Below are positions 1-16,224 of a DNA stretch of 64,000 bases, in pieces; the first letter of the stretch is position 1; every line of letters starts with the position of its first letter. Both the position numbers and the translations under genes were made by a program. The notes under the pieces were generated by a model that saw nothing but the letters and a program-made list of their open reading frames with translations, was not told the origin of the DNA and did no database searches. Source of the stretch: Stichopus chloronotus (lineage: Eukaryota; Echinodermata; Holothuroidea; Aspidochirotida; Stichopodidae); NCBI GenBank assembly GCA_021234535.1, contig CM037835.1, positions 5,518,001-5,582,000 of the forward strand, read 5' to 3'.

Positions 1-2592
1 GATTGACAAATGTGCGTTATCGTGACTGACCGTGTTGTCTTTTTCTTCAAAATTGTCATTGACACTAGGCCTAGAGATAATGGTGTAATAAGCGTACGGT
101 TACTGTCTTTTCAAACGTTCGTATGTATCGTGCCATGATCGAGTAGAAGTTTACTGGAACTTAGCCCAATGTGTCATAAGTTGTAACTGGTAGGCTAGGC
201 TAACTCGACTCGAGTCTAAGTTAGCGAACGAACTCGTCGTGCTCCTAGTCGTAGACTGAATTCTGCGCATAGCCTTGTACGCGTTTCAATCGTAAGTTCG
301 TTGGATATTGGTGCTCCTTTTACGTCCCTAGACTACTAGTACTACGGTTATCATAAGCAGTAAACCGCAGTGCATTACTTGAGTGATGCCACAGTCCGTT
401 TAGATCTGCAATTCGGTCCATATTCACGAGTGTGAATGCCTCGCATTCTGGTTGTGTAGACCTGCCATATCTTTTAATGTACTTTAATTCGAGTCAGTGT
501 TCAATCCCTTCAACATGACAGAAATGTCGATGCATTTTTTCGACTTGCAAATAATTTCAAGACGGCAATGATTCATACCATGTAATCAATTTAGACATGG
601 GATTGCCGAACGTTACTTATATGTAATATATGTAATGTATGCGTTCAGTTACCATTAACTACGAAATATTCAGCGTCTTGAATTTGAGCATTCTATAGTG
701 GTTCAACGTCCGATAGCTATATACAAAGTATGTGCATAGAATCATATTTAATTAACACTTTCTCTTGAGCATAGCCGAGAAACACTGCTCTGCGCCTTTT
801 CTTTTCAAGTCTTGGCTTCAAGTACTTTTATGTTCATTTATATGTTCAACTTTGATCAGTAGTTTTGCTCTTCATTTATCTTTGATGGAGGGCGGTTCAA
901 AATTTGTTTCCTATAGTCGTTTGGGATTACTTGGTGGAATCTCGTGGCTTATATGGAACTTTTAAAGTAGGTTGAGAGAACGCTAGAAATTCTGTGAAAT
1001 GACTATCTGATTGCATGTAACGTTACCATCAATGAATGCCCTTGACATATTAATTGTCCCAGCGCTCTCTAATTTTCTCCATAGACAAGAGCGTCTTACA
1101 TGTAGCGATGTACAAGATCCGTATATACTCAAACGCTTCCTGTACACCCGTAGTCCGTACTCGGTATGCATATTTACACTTTTGAACCAATTTGGAAATT
1201 TCACCGCGGCTGACAAGTCACGTTTGGTGGAGACTGAAGAGGTTCAATTTTTCTTTCTTTTTTGTTTCAAATGTCAGCCATTAGCCGTTAAATGTATATT
1301 GTGATTGCATTCCCAAGTTTGTTACTGGTCACTCTTACTAATTGGTTTCTGTCATTCGTATTATGTAAAATGTAATCTTTCGCCTGGATAGCACAAAACG
1401 CAATAGGGTATCATGAACGGTGGCTCTGTAGTGGATCGAAAGTCGAAAATCGCACGAAATTTTAATCCAGTGTAATCGTAAGAACAGGGAAACACATATT
1501 TTTGTGTTTATCACCAACATCATCAATATACGATACTTTTGATATTTTTTTCTCTAAGGAAGGTTGTTGGTGTGCAAGTTGGTTCATCACTAGAGATGTC
1601 AACCTAAGACCAGCATCTTCTTACTTGTTCAGTTAATATTAACACGTTGTTTTGTTGTTGTAACATGCCATTTGTTGTTTAGATATCCGATTATATATGA
1701 TACGTCTCGAATATCGATCCGATATTGATCGATTAGAACCTAGTTTGCTGCATTTTCGAGTAGAAAACTTTTGTTTAACTTAAGCATATACGCTACATCA
1801 ACTTTCAGAGTTAACACCCGGTTTGTCGGAGTAATACTTTGAGCACTGTTTTAAAGGTCTGCAAGCTTCGCCAACAATTTCATCCATTTGTGTCTGATTT
1901 CGCTCCTCACTGCGTTGCTATATACTTGCATGAAAATACACCTACAGAGCTTTTTCACCAACGTCTCTGGGCTGAGCTCCAAGGCGTCCTTTGCACAATA
2001 GTTTTAACACAGTTCGTGTTGTGCCCACGTATCGATACCACATCTTCTACTTATGTGCAGTGACGGCCAGTATGCCAAATTGAAAGGCAATGTTGTCACG
2101 TGAAAAACTTCTATACAACACGATACCGTCCATTAAGAATCGCCCCACATTGCTTGTGGTTATTTCAAAATGAAAGTGACACATATTGCCTCAATATTTT
2201 CCACCAAAGTAGGATGCTGATATGACCCTAATCTCCTTGACATTAATGAGATTGGGAGAGGTGGTGTACATTTTGTACAAGCTATGTTTACCCACAATAC
2301 GAACCTACCACCATTTGTGAATTCAGTGAAAGCCTTTCGTCCTACTTTTTATCATTTCTGTTGTGATTGCAAATATCCGCCATCACGTATCTTCAGTTTA
2401 CCTCGTTGGTAACACAGAAAAAAAGTCATATGTACACTCTATTATCAAAATAACAGTTGGTCTGTCATGTGTTACCCATTCAAGCCAAGAAACCTCGTTG
2501 AGGTGTGTCGCTCTTGGTGTTTTATTATGTTTCCTATGTAAGTGAAATCATTTCTTCATTCTGCCCGGGAAAGACGTTTGCCCGGTTAACAA
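1..2592. other. No gene recognised
   Basis: AT-rich sequence with scattered short open frames on both strands. The longest on the plus strand (1839-2063) has no recognisable domain and no convincing splice sites. No structured repeat was seen. It may be intron or intergenic DNA. Confidence 0.5.
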
Positions 2593-2691
2593 ATGCGTCG
2601 CCATCATCGTCAAGTGTGCTCCAAACACTTCAAAATGGAAGAAATATCATATTCGGTAGATAATGCAGCCGAAGAAGATAAACGGCTCTAA
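2593..2691 (+). pseudogene. Possible THAP-domain remnant
   Basis: A 32-codon frame starts at an ATG and reads MRRHHRQVCSKHFKMEEI before an acidic tail and a stop. The string VCSKHFKMEE resembles the end of a THAP zinc-finger core (Cys-x2-His followed by Phe). The upstream Cys pair and the conserved Trp are not visible in frame. A stop codon lies directly upstream, so at best this is a broken piece. THAP domains occur in host genes and in P-element-like transposases. The match is very short and could be chance. Confidence 0.2.
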
Positions 2692-2906
2692 TACAGTATT
2701 ATGTTCTCTAGATGCTATCTGTAAAAATGTTTAAGTTTTGTTGTGGTTTTATTGCACTGTTCTGCATAAAGTATGGCCATTAAGTGGATTTTATGTCTGG
2801 TTTTATTTCGTCATTTAAATAGACGTATATTGTTAACCATTGGATGTGGTATTCTTGTCGGTTGCTTTTACTGGATATTTAGTGGAGGCAGTTTTGCTAT
2901 CAGCAG

Positions 2907-3007
2907 ATGAGTTTATTCAGATCCACGTATGTGAGGACATTGAACAAATTCGAAAAAAGAACCTACATGAAAGCGAAGTGATTACAGCCCAGATGATTGC
3001 CAAGTGA
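2907..3007 (+). CDS. Candidate terminal coding exon, function unknown
   Basis: After a CAG acceptor (2904-2906), 33 codons read DEFIQIHVCEDIEQIRKKN and on to ITAQMIAK and a TGA stop. The same frame is open upstream to about 2848, so the exact start is unsure. The composition is charged and protein-like, in contrast to the AT-rich surroundings. I recognise no family. No strong polyadenylation signal follows closely. A chance open frame is a real alternative. Confidence 0.25.
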
Positions 3008-4277
3008 CATCTGTGTGTTAGGTGTATAGTAACTGTTTGCAAATTATATTGAATACAGTAGTTTGATTGGCACTAGACATGTTTCAATCATTTTGTCATT
3101 GATATGGTATTGGTATGAAGGGTTTTTTTTTTCTGAGAAGCCCCAAACTGTAACGTGTATAAGAGTTAATGATAGAAAGTCAAAGTTTAATTTGAAGTAC
3201 AAACTGCTATGCTATACCCTTTGACTTGTAGAATGCATTAAGAGTTGAAAAAAAATCCACATAACATAAACAACCTATATAAAGCGACGCATCGTCGTTA
3301 ATTTATATAGCTTCTTTTCTGTGCGTATATTTGGAGGGCACATTCAGACGAATCAAGTGTATTAATTTGGCATGAAAGATGCATCGCCAAACACGGACGC
3401 GTACACTTTTCAAGCCAAAACAGAAAAAAAAAGTCTCTTTTAATACCATTAGATACCATTAGAACCAATTTATCTGCCCGGGTTTGACAATCACAATATT
3501 AAAGTGGCTCACTATATAACGTAGCGAACACTTAAGCTACTTGTAATTTAATAAAATATCACTTTCAACGCTCCCAAGACTGCCTATGACGAGTTTCTTT
3601 CCCCTTTACCTCATTTCTGTCATACTACAATAAGACACAGCACGAGAGCACGGTGCAATGGTATTACCATCGATTAAGTGAAGATATAGAAATATATCTA
3701 TGTAGTCTATATCTGCATGTATGTTCTATGTGTTTATGTATTACAAATCAAAAGTATTAGTATGAGCTAGATGTTTTTAAGCTCGTAAACGTCTCGCTGT
3801 ACGGTTGACATATATCGGATATTTTATCTCATTGTGTATACACTGATAGAGCGAGACAGTCTTAAAGATAGGAGACAAACACCTAAATGAAATTTAGTAA
3901 AAAAAAAATTAAAGTATGCTAATAAGCTAAAAAGTAAGATACAAACAGCGATTATACAAGTCAACGGCGTTGTGATCTGGTAATGCAAAGATAGCTTTAG
4001 ACAGGATTTGATAACGTTCCATTACAAGATTACATTTCAACTAGATTCCGCTGACTTGAAATGGTCTAGAGAATTTTGAGTGCGCTAACCGCTAAATATA
4101 TCGACAAAAAAATAAATACGCCATCCATCACATTTGTACAAGTGCCACTTTAGTTGGAATAAAAAAAACGGGGCGACCATACATGTTAATGATCAACACA
4201 TCCCTGATTACATTCATCTTGGTAAGCGGCACCATCACTTCAAATTGAAACTTCTCTCAGTTCTCATTCATTCACAA
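3008..4277. other. No gene recognised
   Basis: AT-rich sequence with several A-runs. No coding frame, tandem repeat or structured RNA could be supported. Confidence 0.5.
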
Positions 4278-4590
4278 TTACTGATCATGGTCCCGATAAA
4301 CGTGTGCATATAGCCGTTTTTCAGTCCTTAATAACCGATAGTTATGCCGACAAACGATTACGTACCTACTAAAGCAGTTATTCCCGAATTCCTCTCGATC
4401 AGTGGACATCTTCTCTATCAGGGTTGTAATCTTCAATCCTGTGGAAGTATTTATCACAAGGGTATTGCGTCCCCCGATGATGCTGCGTGCGGTACTTACT
4501 CCCACAATCTGCACATAGTTTAGGAATGACATTTAATTTATGATCGTATTTACTCAATTGATCGTACTCATCACAAGAGTAATATCTTTT
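4278..4590 (-). pseudogene. Decayed C2H2 zinc-finger fragment
   Basis: On the minus strand one frame (4590 down to the stop at 4399) contains YSCDEY, then CADCGSKY, then HHRGTQYPCDKYFHR. This resembles finger starts (Tyr-x-Cys) and a degraded H-x-G linker. A second frame (stop at 4278) contains VCRHNYRLLRTEKRLYAH followed by VYRDH. That fits the spacing C-x2-C-x12-H-x4-H, with the second Cys replaced by Asn and the usual Phe by Leu. The two parts lie in different frames and several zinc ligands are missing. I read it as a dead remnant of a zinc-finger gene or transposon-borne array. Each finger match is imperfect. Confidence 0.35.
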
Positions 4591-5163
4591 CCGTGATCCT
4601 ACATTAACTACTGAAATTGCATTTATGACAATAAGGACACGGGTTTAGGTAAGTAGCAGTTATTTCTTTTATTTATTTCGATAAATGTGCCATTTGAATG
4701 GCGTTATATTTTTGTTCTGCTTCTTCATTTCCTTCTTTTTTTACTACTTGTTGAAAAATCCTAGTCTGTGTGAGGTCACTCAAGTCGTTTGCGAAAGCTG
4801 GAACTTTTATTTACATACCCACAAAACGCGCTCATGCTTCAGATATTTACATCTTCTTTCTCTCGTGGTGGCCTTCTTCTCATCTCGGACTAACGGGCAG
4901 ACCACACGGGCAAGTTAAATTAGTTTAAGTCAACATTGACCGTGATGTGGAGTGCGATTTCTGTGTACATGCACAAACGGACGCCACTTTTATATAAGTG
5001 CGTGGAGAGAATAGTCGAACACTAAAATATTTATTTAAGCCTCTGTCGTGTTCAGGTCATTAGACATATGTGAGACAAATACACAAGGCCAGTAAACTAC
5101 TGATTTACCTATACACAGATTATTGACTCACTGACGGAAGTTGGAGAAGTGTAAAGGCTTTTG

Positions 5164-5301
5164 AGTATGTATGTATGTATGTATGTATGTATGTATGTAT
5201 GTATGTATGTATGTATGTATGTATGTATGTATGTATGTATGTATGTATGTATGTATGTATGTATGTATGTATGTATGTATGTATGTATGTATGTATGTAT
5301 G
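5164..5301. repeat. ATGT tetranucleotide microsatellite
   Basis: About 34 uninterrupted copies of a four-base GTAT/ATGT unit. It produces artefact open frames of repeating Tyr-Ile-His-Thr on the minus strand, which should not be taken as genes. Confidence 0.97.
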
Positions 5302-7167
5302 CATGCGCTGATTGGGGACTAGCATGGTTAATGAGTCTTTTGTAAAGTGACAAAACTGACGAAAGGTATTGTCGACGGTGATCAATTGTGTGAAGTTTCA
5401 TACTAACTGCATGCATGGTACCGAAAATGCAGTGAATTGGTAATAGCTGGAAGATTTTAATGTTTCTGATTTCAATTTCAATTGATGTAATGACATCTCC
5501 ATCTTACAGATTTGTAATCGTCTCTTTAGAAATAAAGCGCACCGGACGCCTATTAAGGTCATTCACTTGAATCCTCTTTTCACTCCATAGTGAACGTTAC
5601 ACTGGTGCAGTTTCTGTCGTGTTTCGGTGTGCAAATGTCATTAAATTTCGTCTCGGTGTAGGTTTTAAACGGGAGGTAGGTACTGAATATTTCTATTCAG
5701 TATATGTCTTTTCCATGTTGGTAACTCTTTCTGGAACATCTCTCTTTAAATTTGAAAGTTTAGATCACTTATGTGTTACAAAACAGTGCTATCTGAAAGC
5801 ATTCGTATTTTCCATTTTGGGGGGATCATAAAAATAAGATGATTTTATTTCTGTATCACATTATATGTGTGCCCATCTTACGTAGATGGTCTTCAGTGAG
5901 ATATAGTCTGGCTCATATCTACGTACATTGAGAAAGTTCACTTGGCATGTACTGCGAAAACAATAATACAATAATACCGTATTACAGTATTTCATGACCA
6001 AGAAAACAATAGCGTTTATTAAAATTTTCTTCGTCTATCGTTCAAGTTACAACCACGTGGTGGGCAAGTGATCTTGTCTTATGCTCAACAAAATTAATTC
6101 CTACAGCAGCAAACACCAGCCTGGTGAATAATGCCATCACATAAATCAAGCTGACACACTCGTTTTTCTTTTTTGTTAAAATTTGCAAATGACTTTTCGA
6201 TAGTGGAAGTTACAATTCTTTCCAGAGACGGCTCATATTGACGAAGCACTCAATTTTGAGTAGAGAGCGTGAATTTAGCAAAACTCAAATTGTGTCACAT
6301 TTCGAGGACATTCTGAATTACAATGAATACTTAAAACAAATACAGGTTTTGCTGGTCATGTTAGATGATAATATCACATACTATGCTCACATACCAATAG
6401 TCTACGCCTTCCATTGGGCACATAAGTAAATTAATACACAGTCAGGAAGACATACGGTTGCACATGAGGGAGACGAGCAAAACTATTTTTTAGAATTTCG
6501 AATAATAAAACCATGGCATATCCTTTTCATAATGAAAGCAATGAATAGGTGAATATCTTGGGTTTTATTGTTTATTTTTTTCTTATTGTATCCGTGTAAG
6601 ACGAAATGTCATTCCTGAACTGTAAGCGCCTGATGAAAATGCATTTATGTCGCGAATTACAATGATATGTCACAGAAGGTTTGCCATGCCCTCAGTTCTG
6701 ACATGCATGTGTCGGTATATGTTCAATTCAAGATGAGTCCAGTTAGGTCTCGCCAAAACCTGAACGTCATTGCGAGCGTCGGCAAGAAGCAAAAACATCG
6801 AAATTTTATGTCCACAATTTAGTAAGGCTTTTAACTGCACCATTGAGACAATTTGAGAAAATGTATGGATTCCAGGTGGTAAATACTGCCTCATGATTTC
6901 AAATTCTAACATAACGACAAAAGGTGTAAAATATGATAATGTAATGGTTGGCACTTTTTATTCAGTCAACCATGTTCTTCTTTAAAAAAGCCAATGGGAT
7001 GTATACTACTAATGCATATTCAGTTAGTCAAAACGTCGCAATGATGTGGTCCGTTTTTTAGGTTATTTATTAACACAGCGTTTTGTTTCACAAAATACTA
7101 CAATCCCCGACACAGACCAAGCAGCGACTAGTTGAATAACGTGTTTTTGATACATCAGTGAGCGCCT
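5302..7167. other. No gene recognised
   Basis: AT-rich DNA with short open frames only. The largest (minus strand, 6670-6954, 94 codons) has no recognisable domain. No repeat structure was seen up to the inverted repeat at 7168. Confidence 0.5.
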
Positions 7168-7305
7168 CAGCCAATCCTCACATGATATCATACATGATAA
7201 GGTTCCATCGAAGGAACAAACTAGTCAACACAGAATTGCCATAATGTTAGGGTTTGTTCCTTCGATGGAACCTTATCATGTATCATATCATGTGAGGACC
7301 GGCTG
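7168..7305. mobile_element. Long near-perfect hairpin, MITE-like or hairpin RNA
   Basis: Two 54-base arms, 7168-7221 and 7252-7305, are reverse complements at about 51 of 54 positions. They surround a 30-base spacer. The inner arm ends read AGGTTCCATCGAAGGAACAA on the left and the complement on the right. The arms nearly match outside the core as well (GCCTC to the left, GAGGC to the right). The symmetry suggests a recent foldback MITE or a transcribed long hairpin giving small RNAs. No flanking open frame explains it. Confidence 0.85.
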
Positions 7306-10384
<3,079 letters not shown>

Positions 10385-11170
10385 CGAAGGCAGGCAGGGA
10401 ATCTATGCGATGGTGATGATGATGTGTGTGAGACATATTGGATTGGGAAAGGTCAAAGGTGCTTGAACTTCAAAGGTGGTGGGAAGTTAGTCCTTTATCA
10501 CAAAATGATCCCTATATCGTGTTTCATAAGGTCACGAGTCATTTGAGGTCAACCAGGGGTTAAAATATTAGGCACTATTAAGGAAAATATCTTAACAACT
10601 GGATGCTGCTGGAACTTAAAACTGCTAACGTTGGTCGCTCTTGGTGAGTAGATGATCTCTGTCTTTTTTTGTTATGGAGGTCAAGGCTTACGTGAGTCAG
10701 ATCAGTGGAGTTCATCGTTTGAAAACCTTGTATACACTGCATCTCACTACGGAAAGCTTACTTGGAATTTTGATGTGTAGGCTGTCCATCGTAAGTAAAT
10801 GATCCCTATCGTTTTTCATGGAGGTCGAATTTTATGTAAGGTCACCAGACCTTAAGATATGGAAATCTATGAAGGAAGATACCTCAGCATCTAAATGTTA
10901 CTGGATCTTCAACCTGTTCACATTGGTAGCTCTTAAAGAGCAGATGACCTCTGTCATTTTTTATGGAGATCAAAGGTCACATGAGGTCAGTAAAGATCAT
11001 AGTTTGTAACCTTGAAGACTTGTTGGTATGTCACGAAGAGTGAGGTGTTTAAACTTTAAAACTGGTACAGTATGTACTGTCCTTTGTTTTGATGAATATT
11101 GGCAACAAAACTGAAAGTCATTCGACTTTCTAGTTTTTATGTTTGGTGGATGTCAAAGGTCGGTTTTCGT
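10385..11170. repeat. Degenerate array of AGGTCA-bearing repeat units
   Basis: Diverged units recur with words such as GGAGGTCAAGG, GAGTAGATGATCTCTGTC, TGATCCCTAT, TTTTTCATGGAGGTC and CTTGAACTTCAAA. The same words recur at 16555-17090, and related ones at 15036-15945 and 46940-47935. Units are roughly 150-200 bases and strongly diverged. It is most likely an old non-autonomous element with internal tandem repeats. Confidence 0.7.
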
Positions 11171-14100
11171 AAACAGATGGTTCAGTTGTCCTTTTGTTCA
11201 CCATGTGTCATGGTGAATTTAAAGTTTCTCTCGTGTAGTAATAAATGTGTGTACAATAATTCCCTTTGACTACTGGTGAAGCGTAAATGGGTTTTTTTTT
11301 GTTACTTAGCTGTTACTTAATTACCATCTGTCGACTCACTGTGTCACTATTGGAACACCCTACCTGATTTCAGTTCACACTGTCATCAGCCAAAATGGCT
11401 GCCAAGGGGGAGTCTCCAGCTAAAACAATTTTTTTATTCCTTGAATAAAAATCAGTTTACATTAACTTGTGAAATGTTGCACATTGTTTTACGTCACCTG
11501 TGCATATCTGCCTAAGTCGTTTTTATTGTAGACCGACACTAGAATTTTTTGAATCTCACAGTTCTTAATGGATATGACATGTAACATAACTACCTGTTCG
11601 TAACATAAGTACCTGATACATCAAGAATTGTAGTAATCCTTTGGTCACATCATCGAACCGCGAAGCATTGTTACATAATGGTTGCTTTCTGATATCCTGT
11701 TTGCCGATGTCAATGGGATGCAGTATATACATTAACAAATGAATCTCGATGACAAAAAAAAAATACGGTTAGTACCAAAAATATCAAGCCAGGAAAAATA
11801 TGTAGATGCCACTATACACAGGCCTGCAGACTGACTAATTAAACTAGTGCATTCATACCGTACTTCCATGAAGAGATCTTTACACTACAAGCAAAATGCT
11901 AATCAGTGGCACGTTCGTGCAGTCATAGACATAAACTTTTCACTTGTGAGTATGTATGAAACTGAGGACGTGTACAATATACATCATTTTGAAAATGCCA
12001 AGTTTGTCATTTTAGTTAATACTGTAAGACAATTGCAGTCGTTATTCAATAATAAATTGCTTGCCAGGACTCCGAAGCGATCACGGAGTATAATATACTA
12101 TTCAACGTTAAACAGATTACGTTCGACGGAATGACTTGCACATCAACATATTTATATTTCATAACTTCGTTGAAGTCATCTTCGTCGTCAGGTTTTCTCA
12201 GATTTTCTTTTCTTTTGTCTTTCATCTTCTCTTTTATCGGTCGTTTAAGCTAAATAATGCTTTAAGCACATATTGACTGCAATTATTATGATAAAGTCGT
12301 AATCCTGAGAAGAAAAAAAAACAAAGTAAGAAAGAGGAAATGATCTTCACCATTCCGTGTGAATCTCGAAGGCCCACCTGAAGGGAGAGAACGATGATAG
12401 GGTTGTTGTTGTTGATGATGATGATGGTTATATGTCTTCTTATACCTTAGTTGGCCTTCCCTCTCGTTGGCTTCAAACGAATGTTAATATGACATTTAAC
12501 AGACAACGCCTGACTAATTTGACCAATTGCGGCACTTTATAAGCAACGTCTGGCTTAATTTGACCAACCACGAGATTACAAACGAGCACATTTCACAAAT
12601 CATGTAGGCCTAGCAAGTGTCATGCCTGTTTTAATCTGTTTCGTTTGTTTTATTTGCTGATTTCTTCAGTTGTTGTTGTTGTTGTTTTATCTTTCTTTCA
12701 TTTTACTTTGCTTACACTTGCAGCAGTACTTACCATCACTCGAGATAAAACCAAGCTTTTGACAAGTATTGTGACAGTTCTTTTATCTCTTGTTTTTTTT
12801 TCAGAAAGTTTTTGACAACTCTTACTCCCCTTAATTTATATTTGACTTCAGTAACAGGACATGTCGAAAGTTTGTTTGCTACTGCAATAGAATTAAAACG
12901 GTCCATGAAGATTCATCGATCTTTGGCTTTATATCGTTCGAATTATATATGGTGCTTAAGTGGTAGTGGTTTTGCGAAACCAAACATCTTGTTTGTGTAA
13001 CTGCGATTTTTTTTCCAAATTGAAATGAGCATCCATCATTGAGAAAGATGTGTCCAGGGTTATTCATGTTGCTAAGTGACATTTGCCCTATTGTAGCCTC
13101 ATATGATTCGTAACGTTGATGCGGAAGCTGCTTAATTTTGCCATTTTGAGAAGACGTGCCAAGAAGCAAAGTACATTGTAAAAGCCAATGACCCGTCACC
13201 GCGGATTCCACATGGGATGGTTATATGTCGACACAACCCAGTTAACTGCATACCGCCAACAACCACATTTATTTTTGCGCATTCTTGTTGATGGTAAATG
13301 GCTGCTTTGTTACATGGATAGGTATGTAAACGAGAAAGAACATTACGTCAAAATAATTTGAGATAGCAAGAGGCACTGAGTGAAACACAGACATTGTTAC
13401 GTTGTCAGTTTACAGAATACATGGAATCTGTTCAAAAATACGAAGCGATGGAAGTCCGTCCACAGACTTTCCTACGCACCTCACTAAACTGAACTGAGAT
13501 CACCATGTGCACGGTAATTTAACGACAGTTCTATCAAAACGCTCTCAGCAAATATATTAGAAAGTCGTGAAATTCGCTCCAGCTCACTAATTTGACAAAA
13601 TAATCTTCGGAGCGACAGGTCGTACGTGATATGACATAAAGGCGATTTCATGGAAGTTCGTGGTGCATATAGTAATCACAGAACAGCTTTAAGGAGCCCT
13701 TTGTCTTGCCAGTGGCCTTTTCTGCGTCTTGTTTCTCTCATAACGATCAGGAGGTTTCATTTCTAAAGTGCTCTATAGTCTCAACATTAAGCATTTGTCG
13801 TTCCGTTTCTGGACGCTTTCGGGTTCTGTCCGAGCCGACGGATGAACAAATAAATAATGGAAGGTACGAAAATGTAACAGTAAACTATTAAAGCGCGAAA
13901 TGTTGCAACATATACTTAAAGCACTGCTATTCAGAAGGAGGTTGTTGTATTTATGCATGACATGAATGGAAGGAGAGGCGGAGAGCTAGGGAAATAATTA
14001 GACGATTTGTTGGGGGGGGGGGGGGGTGATTGTCAGGGGAAATTGTCTGGGAACCAATCTAACATACTTCTCGAAACAAAACAAAGGCCATATTTCTATT

Positions 14101-14850
14101 TCATGTTTTGTTCAATTGTCGACTCATTCATTTACAATTTAGTGACCCTGCTTCACATGTTCGGCGACTGCGCATGTCCCTCCGGGAAGGAATGACAGAC
14201 TATAGGTATCACCATTTTATGTTGCAACAAAATACTGAACAATCATGCTACTATATATAAGTACACTATAATGTATACAAACTAACACAACCAGCCTGGC
14301 GAAATAACTGCAATTGAATTCCGTATGCTACACATCTTGTGTAGAATCGGCAGTTTCGTATTCACTGGCGAACAAATTTATCCCAATAATTTACAGTTCA
14401 ATATATCGCTGTCTGTTTCAGAATATTTTCTAAAGACATTATAGTCATGATTGAGATGCAATAAAACAGTGCTTGCTCTCTCTCTCTTTATTGCAATCTA
14501 TTATTATACCTCGATGTCTTAAAATACGTCATTAGATTGAAATATAGTCAAAATTTAAACATATATCAGCACCGTTTTGAGTTGGTTCGTGATGATAATT
14601 AGGATAATAATTTTCTTATGTGTATGTCCTACTAACATGCTACCCGTATGAAATTATTACAATCAAACTATATGTTAATACCTGATGGTACTTTTGCCTA
14701 TCCGTGCAAGCTAGCATGCATTGTGATATGTTGATTGCCTGTAGGGTACCTATACTAACATTGAACAAATCATATCTACCGATAGCAACAAAGACAGGTA
14801 TATCAGTTTTTGGTTTCGATGAAATCGTAACCTATGTAATCACACGGCGG
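11171..14850. other. No gene recognised; small simple repeats
   Basis: Contains a GTT/GAT trinucleotide tract near 12401-12427, a GTT tract near 12669-12686 and a G-run at 14012-14026. The largest open frame (minus, 12879-13211, 110 codons, GTG start) shows no domain and is within the chance range for this window. Nothing else could be supported. Confidence 0.5.
14012..14026. repeat. Poly-G run (15 G)
   Basis: One of thirteen G or C homopolymer runs of ten or more bases in this window. Its neighbourhood shows no gene. Confidence 0.97.
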
Positions 14851-15035
14851 TGTATGTGTGTGTGCCCTTGTTTTCGGGTAGACGGAAACAATAGATTTTA
14901 GGTCCTCTGTAGAAAATTCAATAGATTTCTCCGGTCCTCTCAAGATTAAGAATAGACAGTTTATTGTTAAGGTTAGGGTTGAGGAAGAAAAAAAAAAACA
15001 AAAGAAAGCAAATGAGGTCCACGGAATGAATGGAC
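14851..15035 (+). repeat. Dispersed repeat, copy 1
   Basis: This stretch reappears in inverted orientation at 32470-32690. Shared words include CAATAGATTTTAGGTCCTCT, GATTTCTCCGGTCCTCTCAA and GTTAAGGTTAGGGTTGAGGA. Similarity is about nine in ten by eye. Here it leads directly into the tandem-repeat element at 15036. The other copy lacks that array. Confidence 0.85.
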
Positions 15036-15945
15036 AAAGTTGTATGCGTGTGTGTGCGTGTGTTTGTGACGCCTATCGTGTAAACAAGATATCTCAAGAA
15101 GGGATGCTTGACCAGGTGCCATATTTAGTACATCGGTGTACCACATTAAGGAAAAGAAGTGCCTTATCATTTCTGGTGGAGGTCAAAGGTCATTTAAGGT
15201 CAACAGGGGTCAAATTGTGCAAACGTCGTAAACATGATATCTCAATAAGGGAAGCTTGGACAAATGTCGTACGGGGTATGTTGGTGAACCACATTGAGTA
15301 CAACATAGCTATTGATTTTGGTGGAAGTCAATGGTCATTTGAGGTCAAGAGAGGTCAAAATGTGAAACCTTATAAACTCTATATCTCAAGAAGGAAAGTT
15401 TGATAGGTGACATACGTGGTATGTAAGTGATTACAAGATCAGTTTGACTTTGGTAGAGGTTATAGCTCTTTTGAGGTCAACAGGGGTCAAATTGTGAAAA
15501 TGTTGTAAGCATGATATCTCAAGAAAGAAAACTTGGTCAGACCTTTCATTAAGAATGTAGTTGTATCTCATTGAGGATGCAAGAATTCCGTTGTCTTTGG
15601 TGACGGTCTAAGGCCATTTGAGGTCAACAGGGTCACGTTATGAAATTCTTGTAAACATCGTATCTCAAGAACGGAAGATATGACCGATGTCATATTCAGT
15701 ATATAGTTGTATCCCATGAAGAACCGTTAGGTCCTTAATGGAGGTCAAAGGTCATTCGATGTCAGCAAAGGTCAAATTGTGAAAACCTTGTAGACATGAT
15801 CTCAACAAAAAAGCTTTTACAGATCTCATGGTTCATATAGAGCATAGGTAGCCTTTGACACATACTAATGCTATAACGTCAGATTCAGAAAAAAAAAATG
15901 CTCATAATCGGATCATCGAAACCACAGTGCATTTTGTGCATTCTG
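15036..15945 (+). mobile_element. Tandem-repeat element, copy 1 (~140 bp units)
   Basis: About six diverged units of roughly 140 bases. Each carries GAGGTCAAAGGTCATTTGAG-like words, then AGGGGTCAAATTGTGAAAAC, then ATATCTCAAGAAGG. The left flank (GT-rich, then ATCTCAAGAAGG) and the right flank (a run of A followed by TGCTCATAAT and ATCGAAACCACA) match those of the copy at 46940-47935. The whole block therefore appears to move as a unit. Two units keep a perfect AGGTCA-A-AGGTCA (15180-15192 and 15742-15754). A 125-codon open frame here is repeat-derived. No transposase is visible, so it is non-autonomous. Confidence 0.8.
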
Positions 15946-16224
15946 ATTAATTACACATAAGAGAATTTGAAGACGGTTATCCAATTCGTTCATTATAGTA
16001 CTACGATTTTGTTTTATGTATATATATATATACCGTGATACAAGCAAAACCAAAACTAAAGATGCCTGGTATGTTTTATAATATGGAAACTAGTATAGTG
16101 GGAGGCAACGGTAACCTTGCAGCGCGCTGAAATTCATAAAAGAGAGTGTATCGAGAGATGATCAGAATTTGAGAATATTGTCATAATGGAAGAAAAATTA
16201 AAAAAAAAACCCATCACAATAGGG

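Noticed and set aside
5120..5416. Open frames of repeating Tyr-Ile-His-Thr
   Set aside because: Translation of the ATGT microsatellite.
15026..15403. 125-codon plus-strand open frame
   Set aside because: It runs through the ~140 bp tandem repeat units and is a by-product of their composition.
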